Assembly: GCA_950295325.1 (NCBI GenBank)
Contig: OX485806.1
Span: forward strand, 57,779,169-57,843,168
Reading direction: 5' to 3'
Origin: Polytrichum commune
Lineage: Eukaryota > Streptophyta > Polytrichopsida > Polytrichales > Polytrichaceae
Length of the DNA stretch: 64,000 bases
Shown here: in pieces, positions 23,199-35,226 of the stretch
Layout of the letters: each line of letters starts with the position of its first letter
Numbering within the stretch: position 1 is the stretch's first letter
Position numbers and translations under genes: made by a program
The notes under the pieces: generated by a model
What the model saw: only the letters and a program-made list of their open reading frames with translations
Databases searched by the model: none
Told to the model about the DNA's origin: nothing

Positions 23199-26100
23199 CT
23201 AGCTTCTGCCATATGGATGATACCGTCCATGACTGCTACTACCACTAGCACTGTAACCCCTGTTGCTACCATAGCTTCCTCCATATCCGCCACTTGAATT
23301 GTATGCTCCACCATAACCTCCACCGCTGTAGCCACCATAGCCCATAGTCCCATACCCATCTCCACCATCCCCATAACCACCTAGCATACCGCCACCATAT
23401 CCACCACCAGAGCCATAACCAAGGCCACCTCCATAACCTCCACCTACACCCGAACCATAGGTATTCACACCAAGACCTCCACCATAGCCACCACCATAAC
23501 CACCACCTCCGTATCCACTCCCATAACCTCCACTGTATGCCCCACCCCCATATCCTCCCCCTCTTCCTCCATACGTACCTCCACCTGACCTATATGAGCC
23601 GCCATAGCCTGAACTTCCAGTTCCACCATAGCTTCCATCTCCATATCCCCCATACCCTCCTGAAAGTGCACTGTACCCAGCACCACCCCTTCCACCAGGG
23701 TATCCACCACCAGGATTGTCTTGAATAGCACGTTTTGGTTCAGCTTTTTTAATCTCAACCTGTTGACACAAACAAATACTGTTGTCAGGACAAAAAACTT
23801 CAAAATCAAAAGATACAAAGATGAACTATTGATTGATTACACAAACTGCTCTTCTAGAAGTTGCTCAAATAAGTCATCAGGTCCACAAACAATGGTGCAA
23901 CTCTGAAAAGGAAGACAAGTGTCCATAACAGATTCTGGAAAACTTTCGATATAACATCATATTAAATGTACATATCTCACATTATAGTTATACTCAGAAA
24001 GATCACCTCACTACACACCAAATGGCCTTACAATATTATTTCTTGCAAAAACTGTAAAGGGGTTTGCAACATTATATCATTATGATACATAGAAGACCTA
24101 CCAATAAACCCAATATTTACCTGCTTTCCCCCAAGTTCATGCATTTTTCCATGCGCAAGTATATCTTCCACAATCTGCTCACTATCAAAAGTTACAAAGC
24201 CAAAGCCTCGTGATCGTCCAGTGCTGTGGTCTTGCATAATCTGATGCTCCACTATAGTTCCAAAGCCAGTGAAATAGTTTTTGAACTCCTCTGAAAGACA
24301 CATCAATAACCTAGTCACTTTCCATTTTAGATGCAAAAAAATTGTCAAGCCTAGAGACAATCAGTTGACCTGAACTAGTTGTCAAGCCTCACAGATGGGA
24401 TAGCCTGTAGACAATCACAAAAACAAGGTACAGCTAATGCTTGCAACCAATTCAGCATACCATCTGTTATAGAAGGAGGGATTCCTCCAACAAAGATCTT
24501 CTTAGTCTTTGGTCCTTTACTTGATGCCATATTTTCACGAGGGACTGATTTCTTGGCCTCCACCTGCAGCTAAATATAGTGAGATGCCCACACACCACTA
24601 GAGCTCCCAACCACCGTATATCAGTATCATCTATCATGCTGTAAGTCCAATTAGGTCTCCAAATTTATGATTATGAGAAGAGATAATAGTAACTACACAA
24701 CCACCTGCAAACCATTAATATGGAAGAGATGTCACTCACTGTTCTTCCATCAATAACGTGCTTGTCTAGCACAACAAGGTCGCAGACAGATGGATTGGCA
24801 AACGTGACAAATCCAAAACCCCGTGGATGACCTGTAGAGCGATCCTTCATGATTACAGCATCAATTATCTCACCGTACTTCTTGAAATGAGTTTGAAGGT
24901 TATCTGTATGCACCAGAAATGTAAGAGCTGGAACATGAACCATTGAAGAAGCTAATAGTGGAATACATTTCACAACCTAAACCTCCTGCAACCGTTACCA
25001 AGGAACCACAAATGACCACCTCCTTATTTTTCCTAGATATATTCAAGTTCTAGTGAACAAGTAATGGCAAACCAGATAACAGGATCTTGAAAGCTGCAGC
25101 CAAGTTAAGCGAAACTCTAATGTGACAATGCAAGATGATTACAGTGGTCTAGTGTTACAGTATTGATGACATGCTCCAGATGCCATACAAACATGAACAA
25201 CTGCCCTGATCAGCTCAACACCTCATGAGCAAAAATTACTTCCAAAAAGGAAGCTAGAATTCCTTTACAGAATCCTCAGAAATCCAGTCGATATGAGTCT
25301 GAAGCACTACAGATTCAGATGAATAAAATCTTTCTGCCTGTTCGATGAAAGAAATAGGCATTACCAAACTTAGCTATCCTCTGGCTGAAGAGTATAAACA
25401 TCAACTCCCATAGAGTCATGAGCGTACAAGCAGTTATCTCTTTACACCAGGCAATACGTGATAAAACAGCAGTCACAGCATTTTCTCTCTTGAGAAAATT
25501 ACACACCAATAGACAAAAAATGCGATCATGTGAACAGACGTCAGGGCACACATTTGAAGATTACTCCCTATGCATAGTAAAAAAAAATACGAACTGTAGC
25601 AGGAAATGAGTCATCTTAAGCCTTGACTTCTAGAATTTTGAGTAACAAATCATGTCTTGCGCAGTGTGACTCAAAGTGGAAAGGGCCAAAACAGACACTC
25701 ATGCAACGATATGCACGGAAACATGAATAGTGAGGTAGGGAGTGGGACATATAAAAAGAATAGAAAGAAACTCTTTCTGAAGCATATCGATAACTTGTAG
25801 GGGAGGTCAGGACGGGAAAGAAATACGTGCCTGTAGATGTATCCCATGACAAGCCGCCGATGAAGATCTTCCCTCTATCACGCGAACGGGGAGTGCATTA
25901 GCTATAAAATTTACGATGACTGCTGACCAGACTAGGGCTACCTTCCATGCGAAACCCCGGCATACTTGCAACAAGAGACTCTCGTGCTGCTTCATACGGA
26001 CTAAGTATACGACTAAGTCTTAAAGTAGAGCTAGGGCGACTATCAACTAACCCTGAATTGGATGATTTTCCTCCGGAGGTGTTCGGTGAACCCTTCTCTT

Positions 26101-26305
26101 CTATCAAAGAGTCCTTGGATGAACCGTTCTGAAGGTTGACGCTCTGCTCATGGTATTCATCGCCGTGCTCAAGAGGTTCGTCATCCTCGACCGCGTACTG
26201 CTGCTGCTGCTCTTCGTCGTCATCCACGTCATCGTGCTCCACAGTTCCGTTTAAGTCGGAAGCGACTTCCTGCATCCTCTCTTCCGCTCCCCCTGCCTCC
26301 ATCAC
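23199..26305 (-). CDS. RNA-binding protein with two RRMs and a Gly/Tyr-rich tail (hnRNP A/B-like)
   Basis: Six exons: 26305-25998, 25874-25831, 24903-24740, 24563-24461, 24290-24121 and 23759-23199. Phases fit and give 449 residues. Residues 1-102 form an acidic, low-complexity N-terminus (EEQQQQYAVEDDEPLE). RRM1 (about 104-175) has RNP2 KIFIGGL and RNP1 RGFGFVTF. RRM2 (about 193-265) has RNP2 KIFVGGI and RNP1 RGFGFVTF. The tail (about 280-440) is a long run of GGYGG-type repeats and ends SSHGRYHPYGRS. Architecture and the RYHPY end match the plant hnRNP-like family that includes Arabidopsis At3g13224 and At1g17640 (from memory). Expected role: binding nuclear or shuttling mRNA. The start ATG opens the only long frame; a second ATG follows directly. 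A TAA in frame after exon 1 is removed by a 123-bp intron. Intron 2 seems to use a GC donor (AG|GCACGT). No disabling mutation seen. Confidence 0.93.
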
Positions 26306-26890
26306 CGACTGTAAGAAAAACAGCGGCTACAAGCTGAAATTGACCGCCTATTCAACTATTTCTTCCTTTCTCACCTCCGGTACCAGCCCTGCCGCTTGTG
26401 CTCCTCCTGCTAGTGACCTGTGCTTCCCTTTTAACAACGGCCGGAGGACACTCTGGCTTTTCTTATGCCAGTTCGTTGCCCACCGGCTTCGTTGAGCCAA
26501 GTCTCTGCTTCTCTTGGCACCGCATCAACCCACGACTGTAACAAAAGTGCACAAAAGACCCGAAAAGTACCGACCGCACAACCGAAACTATCCCTCGCCC
26601 TACCGAAACCCTCAACTTCGTTTAACCAAGTCTCGAAAGAGTTCCCCTCAAGCTCACAACCTGGCCATAGAGTCTCCAGATAATACAGTCCGCGGGAGGG
26701 CAGCGTCTACTGAGGAGCCGGGACGGGATGCTGGTTTTCGATTTGAGCTTAAAAGTCAAGAAGGGGCAATCGCGACTTCCTGCACCTCACTTCCTCGTCC
26801 CCAAGCTGGACTTAGAAGTAGCTTCTCCCTTTGCCCACCGCTGCCCCAGCCATGGCCTTTTTCAATCCGGACCGCCCGCCTCTAATGGCC
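26306..26890 (-). promoter_or_regulatory. 5' flank / promoter region of the RRM gene
   Basis: GC-richer than the surrounding spacer, consistent with a 5' UTR and promoter. No clear TATA box or other element was recognised. Plus-strand open frames here (26136-26495 and 26514-26885) have no domain and are regarded as chance. Confidence 0.4.
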
Positions 26891-26891
26891 G

Positions 26892-26997
26892 GTTCACACG
26901 GGTCCCAAGTCCCACTCATGTGAACAAGTCCCAACTATTGAGTTCGAGAGACAATTACAAAATAATGTACATTGGACTTGGGACTTGCCCGTGTGAA
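26892..26997. repeat. Imperfect inverted repeat, possible DNA-transposon end
   Basis: The left arm GTTCACACGGGTCCCAAGTCC (26892-26912) and the right arm GGACTTGGGACTTGCCCGTG (26974-26993) pair with a small insertion, enclosing about 60 bp. The left end GGCCGGTTCACACG, preceded by TAA, resembles the G/C-rich start of PIF/Harbinger termini, and a Harbinger transposase remnant follows. No matching distal end was found. Confidence 0.45.
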
Positions 26998-27109
26998 GTG
27001 CAAAGAATCATTTACAAGTCCCATCTTCAATATAAAGTCCCCACATATGTTTTTAGTAATTCTATCACCATGGAAATATGTATTAATCTTCTTTTCAAAT
27101 TTTATAGCC

Positions 27110-28400
27110 ATGGATGAAAGAAGACAACACATTTTTGTTATCCTTGCTCTCATCATGGTTATAAAATATGTGATTATCATTTTATTGGCATTTCAACAAA
27201 TTGTTATGTATGAAAACAATGTTGAAATGATGTTGATGATCATTTTCATTCTTGAAAGAGGTCAAATGAACACTTTAAGGTCTTTATGGAAATATGAGAC
27301 AGTTGGTGGATATGTAGAGCGTAGCCTTTTGGATTCATTTTTGGAGAGTATGTTCAAAAAACATATGTGAGTGAATATTCCCACATTTCAATATTTGTAC
27401 ATTATTTTAAGGCATGTTTTAGGAAAAAATGATACAAATATTAGAAAATATATTCCTATACATACTAAAGTTTTTTTGAAATTAGTATAATTAAAACGTG
27501 GCAATACCTTGATAAGGTGTATTGATTTGTACATGATAGCATATAGTATTGCTTCAATAATTGTAAAAGAATATTGTGAAGCTATTAAAAATCATGTGAG
27601 ACCTTTAATTTTTGAAAAAACAACATTATTTTGTATTAAAATTTGCCTTTGATTTTGAAAACATTCATGGCATTCCATATGTGTTGGGAGCAATTGATGG
27701 GAGTCATATTCCTATTTTTGCATTTTTTTGGAATTTGGCCTCATATTATTATAGGAAATGATTTTATTTGACATTGCTTCAAGGGGTTGTAAATGCACAA
27801 TGCAATTTTTAGGAGTATGAACTTGGGCAAGTTGCTATATATATGATTGGATTTTATTCCCAAAAACAAAACTTAATTTTTTTTAAATCATTAAAAAAAC
27901 CATGAGAAAAGTGTTTCTACCTTGTATGTCATTAGTGATGTAGTATGTCTTGTGCAACACTAGTTTTATTCACTTTTCAAAGTTGAGAAATAGAGACTAT
28001 CATGTGAAAAAACACATTGGAATTGTGTTTAATCAAGCACACATATGGTAGTTGAACGAGCATTTGGTATATTGAAAAGGAGGTGAAAAATATTACTAAA
28101 AAAATGACATGCCTATACAACAATGTTCCTTAATTTTGTATCGTTTGCATCATTTTTTTAATAATCGTTTGCATTATTCAAAGAGATAATTTAAATATCA
28201 CATGGGCTAGACAAACATAAATACAAGAAAAAATTCAAGAAAATACATACAGGGAGATTTCCATAACACAAATATGTTACATACTGCAAAATCAACAATT
28301 AAAAATATGAAAGCATTACAAAAACAAATTGTGCAAGATAATTTTGATGAAAAGTGAGAAGAAAACCTTGATGAAAAAATGGGGAATGAAAATCAATTTG
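27110..28400 (+). pseudogene. PIF/Harbinger transposase, decayed
   Basis: Read across several frames, the order of motifs is that of a plant Harbinger transposase. A frame at 27110-27370 ends VERSLLDSFLESMF. Next come a stretch with DTNIRKYIPIHTKVFLKL (about 27430-27495) and a helical part near 27520-27610. The catalytic start IPYVLGAIDGSHIPIF lies near 27675-27720, then LLQGVVNAQCNF near 27775, and finally HMVVERAFGILKRR near 28040-28085. Numerous stops and frame changes and a degraded middle (second Asp not identified) show it is dead. Very AT-rich. TIRs are uncertain (see 26892-26997). Confidence 0.8.
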
Positions 28401-29420
28401 AAGAAGATAAGACCATAAAAAAAAATGTTGCATGAAGCAACACCCACACACCATATATTAGTCAAGAGCTCTTATAAGAAAAAATTAGCATGAAAATCAA
28501 TAGTAAAATTTGAGGTATCCTTAGATTCTAACTAATTCTACATATTATAGGTTATTTTAAAGTTTATCTAAGCAATAATTTACTATTTCTAGAAATATAT
28601 TTGTTTTATCAAAAAAATGGATGAAAATATTATTTTATATCATTTTTAAAAACAAAAATTATTTTTCCACAATAAAAATGTTATTTTTAGAGGGAAAATG
28701 ACGATTTTATTGTTGTGTGTTGGTCTCCTCTTGAGAAAATTTATATCAACTCTAAAGTTATTATACATTTATATCATTTGCTGATATATTTACATTTTTC
28801 ATGATTTGACCTACTAGATCCCACCACTGGTCCATTGATTCATAAAACTTTCATTCATGTCTATTATTTCCCATGATCTCATTCACCAATTTTTATTTTT
28901 TGTATTAATTCAAAAAATGGAATTTTTTTGCAAACTAGAATATTAAAAATTCAATAATTATTCCAACCATTATTGCATGAGAATTTAGTTGTGTATTAAT
29001 TCTTGTAGTAATGCAAATGAAGATGTCAATAAGAAATGAAAAATATAGAAAAAATTTGTAAGAAAGTAAGAAAAATAATAATTATTCGATGATATATATA
29101 TATATATAATGGTGGGAGACTAGGATTTGAATTCCAACCTTTCCAAAAAGTTTAGCCTTTCCAATGGGGCAAAAAAAGGGCCCAGGGCAAGAGGCAAAGA
29201 CTGAGGCCTTTAAACAATATTGATTGTCTCAATTTTGATTTAACATTTTGCTAGACAACAAAATTTATCTTGTTTATTGCCATTTTCTTCAAAACAATTG
29301 GCTCCATCTCTCCACACAAAGCAATTAATTTGCCAACATCATTTTATTTTTGTAAAATAACTACAAATATTGATGGATGATTGAAAATTCTAACCACATA
29401 TGCCAGTGTGTAAGCAAGAG
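28401..29420. other. Gene-free AT-rich spacer
   Basis: No gene recognised. A short (TA)n run lies at 29092-29108. Probably the non-coding remainder of decayed DNA transposons. Confidence 0.5.
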
Positions 29421-29424
29421 ATGA

Positions 29425-29835
29425 TGGGAGCTAGACAACTCCTAGTCGAAGATAGATGGATTGAAGTTAGACAATTCCAGAATGACAACATGTGCAATGG
29501 GGTTAGACATTTCCGCACTTAGTGCATTGGAATTAGACCATTCCATGTTGAGAACATGTGCACATGAGATAGACAACTCTTGATGAGGTGCACTGGAGTT
29601 AGACCACTCCAAAATTGGAAAGATAAATGTTATTCATTGAAGTTAGACAACTCTCAATGTATAGATAGATCTAGTTGGAATTATACAATGCCAACTAGAA
29701 GAATGGTTGGATGAACCAAGTTGGAATTAGATAGTTCCAACTGGAATAAAGGATGGATGAATTTAGTTGGAATTAAACAGTTCCAACTAGAAAGAAGGAT
29801 GGATGAATCCAATTGGAAGAATGAGATTGAGATAA
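29425..29835. repeat. Tandem array of units each containing a small inverted repeat
   Basis: The last four units start at 29673, 29719, 29765 and 29811, exactly 46 bp apart, with the form AGTTGGAATTAGACAGTTCC-AACT plus GAAAGAAGGATGGATGAATC. Each begins with a short palindrome (GTTGGAA..TTCCAAC) able to form a hairpin. Upstream units, spaced 30-44 bp, keep the TTAGACAA(C/T)TCC core with weaker arms. The arms co-vary in some units (GGAGTTAGACCACTCC, GGAATTAGACCATTCC). Confidence 0.85.
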
Positions 29836-32614
29836 AATATTCATAGTAGAACTAAAAGATAAAACTATGAATATAATATTTTTACTATATGTGAAAGTAG
29901 AAAGTAAAAATAGTGTCTTTGGCATAAGAGGAAACTCTGGGGAGGAGATAGGTTTTTTTTGTCTCTCTCCTATGGTTGGGTGGTTGAGCTTAAACCAAGA
30001 CCTACTTGGTCTAGAATTGTAATTTGATATTGCAAAGAAAATAAATTGAGTTTTTCAACTCATTGTTTTGATTGATAGTATTAATGTGAAAGTTGGTGAC
30101 AAACTTGTGAGAGGTTTGTTACGAATTCTAATAAAAACTTCATCCCAACATTTCATCTTTATTTTATTGTCTCTTTCACTTGCCATTATTATAAGTTTAT
30201 TTGAAGTTGCTATTTTTTTTTTGAACTACTGCTTTGGGGATTTTGGGTGCACGCAAATTTGTGTATCCTTTTCTATACCTATTTATACAACATTGTTTTA
30301 TCATATGTGTTTTTTTTGCTTTCAAAATTTGTGGCCCTAACATCAAAAAAACTATAATCTTCTCTTTGAAAATTGAATAGCCAAAATGCACTATATGATT
30401 TGTTAATAGCAAATTACTCTCTAAAGCCATGAAATTGGCTCTAAAAAAACCACTCCATTTGTATCACAACAATCCTAATATTTCAACAATCTATATACCT
30501 TGGACCATATATCAAACTATACAATTAGGCAATAATGAAACGCCAAAAAATCAAAAAAATCAAAAATGAATGAAAAGAAAAAAAATCCACCTTTCCACCA
30601 TCTAAAGCTTAAGGTTTTTTTAATCTAATGGTCCTAATTATAACCTATTTTCATTATTTAATGCCAAAATTTCTCGGGACTTGTGTTGAGAGTATTTTAT
30701 GTGATCATTTTTGTAATATTTGATGTCTTTTATATCATTTATATTCACTTTGAAAATCCTAAGAAAAATCATAAAGGCGGTGAAGGTAGCAAGACTCTGA
30801 GATTGAGTAGAAAAACAAACGAACATTGTTAGAAAGGAGTTTTTTTTGTTTACCATGAACATGGACATGTATCCTTCAAGTGTATCTTAGGTTTTTAATG
30901 AGGATTGGCTTAATAATAACTTGGCTATTGGTTGATCATGGTTTGTAGTTTTGTAACTTTATTAAGCCTTGGTAGTCATTTATTATTCATACACGATATG
31001 TAACTTTAAATCTGAGTATAGGTTAGAGATTTGACTCATGTCAACTCAACCATACCATTGTGCACATCAATAATTAATCACAAAGGCTGTAAGGCTAAGG
31101 AAATATTCTAAAGGTATAATGTTCTTATTTGAATCCTAAACCTTATCACCAAACCCTTATTTTATTTACATGTGAAGATTTTCATGCATGTATTTTTATC
31201 TATCTTTGCAATATTTGATCTAACATGTTAGAGTACAAGATAATTTCCATGATTATACATTGTAAATTTGTAATTTAAAATAATGTAAATGATATTTAAA
31301 ACTTATAATATGTCTACATACAATATAATCTACAAACAACATTCATTTACCTTTCGTTACTATCCCAACATTTAGTTTGGCAACCCTTCCTTCAGACCAC
31401 CCTCTATGTATTTTTTTTCCAACCTTCACTTTCTAGCCTCCTTTCCTCTCCCCTCTTTCTATTTAGGCCCACCATCTACTTTTAAAAACTTTTGTCTTTT
31501 AATCTTTGTACCTTTTTAATGTAGTATGACCCCTTTCTAGCCTCATTCCCATATTTATTTGCCCTTTTATTCTCACCTCCCCTATATCACATATACCTAT
31601 GACTCCTATCCATGTGGCAAAACCCCCTCCTACATGTAGATTTTTAGATTCAAAATAACGTGATTACATAATGGTGGGTTACCACATTCCACTAGCCACA
31701 ATTTTAATTGTGCGTGGATGTTTTAAAATCAAGGACTTATTCCCTCCCATTATTGAAAGCCCCATTAATTGGAGTTGCAATTGTAAAATGGAAAATTCAA
31801 TGCAAAAGGTGCACATATGATTAGGGTGACATGATAACCACCTATAGAAGTGGACCTTGGTGTGACATCCAAGTCCCCGTGGCAACAAAGTGACAACCAC
31901 CTATACAGAAGGGTAATTAAATGCATAATCAAACTTTAAGAGATACTAAGCAATCACACTAAGTCTTGTGAAAGCCGAGTCTAAGGGTTTCTTGGACAAG
32001 AGCCTCATAATGCTTCTTAGAATGAACAACATCTTTTTCAACTACTTGAATCAAATTATTAATATTTCAAAGGTGTTTTTAAGTTTATTTGAATAGTGTA
32101 CTAAATGTGCCAATCAAGCAAAGGACATGGCCAAAAAGGTCCACCAAAAGTTGTAGAAAACATTACCCCAAATATGACCATTAAACTCATTTTGGGATGG
32201 ACATTCAATTTTTTGAAGGCGAGGTGGGGGACATGACCAATATATTATATAATTAAGTAGAATAGTGAAGTTGCCATGTCATGCCCTAGGAAATCCTCAC
32301 TCTTGTAATTAATATGGCTAAACTTAGTGTGAGTCATTTGGGCTCTATAGCTACCCGCATAAACAACGCCATGTCCTAAATTCTTAATTGAGAGTCCCAA
32401 TATTAATGAGTGGCAACAAAATTTTCTATAGGGAGTTAAAAACACTTAAATAGAAAGAAGGGTTAGTTTCCCCCATTGGACAAAGGGATGTGGGTGTTCC
32501 TTGGTAATGCATATAACCAAAGCTTTAAAATTAAAATTTATGTAGGAAGTTAGATTAATTCATGTGTCACCCTTGGTTGTGCAAAAATAATAACATCACT
32601 AGTCATTAAGTCTA
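29836..32614. other. Gene-free AT-rich spacer
   Basis: No gene recognised over about 2.8 kb on either strand. Small open frames (30068-30340 plus; 30638-30868, 31679-31900 and 32245-32445 minus) carry no domain. Part of 32300-32614 may be the start of the LTR of the following chromovirus, whose 5' boundary I could not fix. Confidence 0.5.
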
Positions 32615-33590
32615 TCGCACACCTCTCCATGAGGGAGTGCTTGAAACACCATGGGCATAAGGGGGACCCCAAAGTAACACCTGGGATTTGTAACGCCATT
32701 GGTGAGAGGGCCCAATTGTTCCTAGTGTGGGTGAGGGCCCTGGCGTTGGGAACGTCTTCTAGCTACAAAGACTAGTAATCACGAGGTTAAGGCCATGAAC
32801 TATATGTTGTTTATGAAGTGTAGATTATAGAATGCTCAACAACTCCTCAATCAAAGGTGTGAGCTAGGAGATATGGCAATTTGAATGGGGCGTTGTCCTA
32901 CGACATCGTATTTGGACAACAGTGGCTTGGGAGTGGCTCTCCGGATTGCCAAGGTTTGAATAGATATAACTTCCTCAATACTTGTCCAAGTGAGGGCAGT
33001 GAGGGGCCATCGGCATCTACGTGAAACGTTGATGACGACGGAATGGTTGCATGTGAGCATCACAGATCATACAAAGAAGTTATGATGTTCTGAAGCTGCA
33101 TGGGGCTTCCAATCCCAACGGCTAAAGAAAAATATCTATTTGGCCCCAACTCTTGGTAAAGAGACAAAAGGTTTCTTGACGTTGGGTTAAAGGCCCTTCC
33201 AAAAGTCCTAGAGGCTTGTATAGGTGAGGTGGTGCGGCTGAACTCACCCAAGGCCAAACATTACGGCCTTCATGGCATTCGCCTAATGTGAGGACATAGT
33301 TACCTAGTATGATTTGGGTTGATATAGTGTTGCTCCGGAAACGTGATGATCAACATAAGATTGGACTTCCATGGCTAGAAGTTAACATTTGAGAATTGGT
33401 TACCGATTAAAGGGTGAATCCTGAAAGCAAAGTAAGACGGTTGGTTCTCCTCCTATGAATTATAAGGTCCGTGGTATTGGGAGCTAATCATTAGCATGGC
33501 GGAATGCAAAGGATTAGCACTCATGATCCTTGCTAAAATTGGAGAAAAATGATCAAGTTAGTTTAAGGGGGTTAGTGAGGGTTATGAAAC
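32615..33590 (+). repeat. LTR family A, copy 2 (5' LTR)
   Basis: Matches 180-956 and, toward its end, 39795-40360, all in the plus orientation. It ends ..GGGTTATGAAAC immediately before the primer-binding site. The 5' boundary is uncertain: 32615 is where similarity to the inverted part of copy 1 begins. Confidence 0.8.
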
Positions 33591-33591
33591 G

Positions 33592-33607
33592 TGATATCAG
33601 AGCATTG
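33592..33607 (+). other. Primer-binding site, initiator Met-tRNA type
   Basis: TGATATCAGAGCATTG differs slightly from the plant retrotransposon PBS TGGTATCAGAGC complementary to the initiator tRNA-Met, and lies directly after the LTR end. Confidence 0.75.
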
Positions 33608-34029
33608 TTCCAATCTTTAAGCTAGTACTTGGAGGAAGATATGGCTATCGAATGTGCGGGTTATGATGGTGTGCCCGACCTTTCCAAAAGGCTCAAATTG
33701 GAACAAGTATCACGTGTGAATGGATTTTGACCAGACCAGTATTTCTAATGACGATGGTGGATTTGGTTAAAAAAATGGAAGATTCATTTGAAAGGGCTCC
33801 CACAAATCTCAAAAAATATTTTGGGGGCTAAAATACCAAATGTACCTGAAAGTTTGGAAGGTGGTGATGTTGGATTGAAATTCCCAACTTAAAATGCTTG
33901 ATTTCATGGATTCCATGAATTAAGACTTCAAGTTTGGCAAGGAAAAAATAGACCCCGACAAGACAAAATGATTGAGGTCCTCCTGATGTGAGGTGCTAGG
34001 CCTTCTACTTGAACAAAAAAATAGGCCTA

Positions 34030-34480
34030 GATAAATATACCAAGTACCTTTTGTAGATTTGCTAAGGCAACAAAAATGATCAGAATTTGTGTTGGGAATG
34101 GACAACTACTATGATGTCCACAAGGTTCAAGGTTGTTGTAGCGGTTACATTTTTGAAAAACTATGCGCTTAAGTGGTGGCATAGCAAAAATACGCAAAAG
34201 CTTGAGATGGTGGCAAACTTGACTTGGGTTGGCTTCATGAAGTTGTTTGTTGAGAAGTTCATGCCGGATTAACAAGAATTGCGTGAGGGTATGAATTTGG
34301 TGCAAACGAGGCACATGAGGCCTCTTAAGGCCTATGTGCACGATTTAAACATCCAAATGAGTGATATACCTAAGATGGACAAATTTTCTAGCAAATGCAT
34401 CGTTTTAGGTGGAATTTCAAAAGCGGGTGGTAGATGCCTTGTTCAAGTTTCCAAAGTTTCTTAAGGACGTAGCGGGGATC
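34030..34480 (+). pseudogene. Chromovirus gag (capsid) remnant
   Basis: Contains LKWWHSKNTQKLEMV, then TWVGFMKLFVEKFMPD, a TAA, and ELREGMNLVQTRHMRPLKAY and MSDIPKMDKFSSKCI. These are the conserved capsid motifs of plant Ty3/gypsy gag (Retrotrans_gag). It is broken by the TAA at 34270-34272 and by frame changes on either side. Confidence 0.85.
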
Positions 34481-34689
34481 ATCAAAATTATAGAGAGCAT
34501 CATAGCCAATGGCCCAAAAAGAAATCAACTAGTGTTTTATAACAAAAGGTTTGAGGCAAAATAGATTCCGAAGCAAAGAGCGCAAGAAGTTGGGCCATCA
34601 AACCAACACAAAGGGCAAGCCAAAGGTACAACTTTCAGCGAAGGTAGCAACCAAGGAGGAAAACAACCCAATGTTGAAAACAAAGAAGG

Positions 34690-34860
34690 TAGCTTTGTGG
34701 TACCAAGGCAATTCATGTTTGTGCCGCATATCGAATGTTAGAATGTGGCATTGTGGTACCAAGGCAATTCATGTTTATGCCACGATCGCGATATTAGAAG
34801 GTGGCATTGTGATACCAAGCCAAACCATGTTGTTGTCGCGGATTGAATGTTAAACAATGG
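34690..34860 (+). repeat. Triplicated 56-60-bp segment between gag and pol
   Basis: TTGTGGTACCAAGGCAATTC occurs near 34694 and near 34753, and a third diverged unit (TTGTGATACCAAGCCAAACC) near 34807; each is followed by atgtt-gtgcc/cgcg and an aatgtta or atatta end. It lies where the nucleocapsid zinc knuckle is expected, so it may be a duplicated, mutated knuckle. That is only a guess. Confidence 0.7.
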
Positions 34861-35226
34861 TTTTATGGCCAATGCTAATAGCCTTAAGCCAAGGCCAAGT
34901 AATTTGTACCTCAAGGCTCAAATAAATGGTACAAAAAGTTGACAAAGAGGCAAGGCACTTCTTCTTGAGCCCAAAGCTCAGAATGTGTTGGGGTTTGCCG
35001 ACGCGTAGAGCGGGCAAACCCATCAATGTGCGGTTTGCAAAGGATGAACCGTATAAAATAAAGGTAGTGGCGATGCCTTTGACCTTATAATGTGGGACAT
35101 AGAAATATGTGGAGATTTCAAACTATGTGAAGTGGATGAAATGCCCTCATTTTGGAGGACACATTTTTTAAAACTCACACGCGCAGGCCGATGTGCTTGT
35201 GGTGTGCCATAACGACAAGGAATTGA

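Noticed and set aside
23465-23818. Met/Val-rich minus-strand frame overlapping the Gly-rich exon
   Set aside because: An out-of-frame shadow of the GGYGG repeat coding sequence.
25898-26305. An in-frame TAA that would end the RRM protein before RRM1
   Set aside because: A phase-2 donor (CC|GTATGA at 25997) and an acceptor (TGATAG at 25875) remove it and join SP-GKIFIGG in frame, as in related proteins.
26136-27117. Several plus-strand frames upstream of the RRM gene
   Set aside because: No domain, overlapping in several frames, and antisense to exon 1 or its 5' flank.
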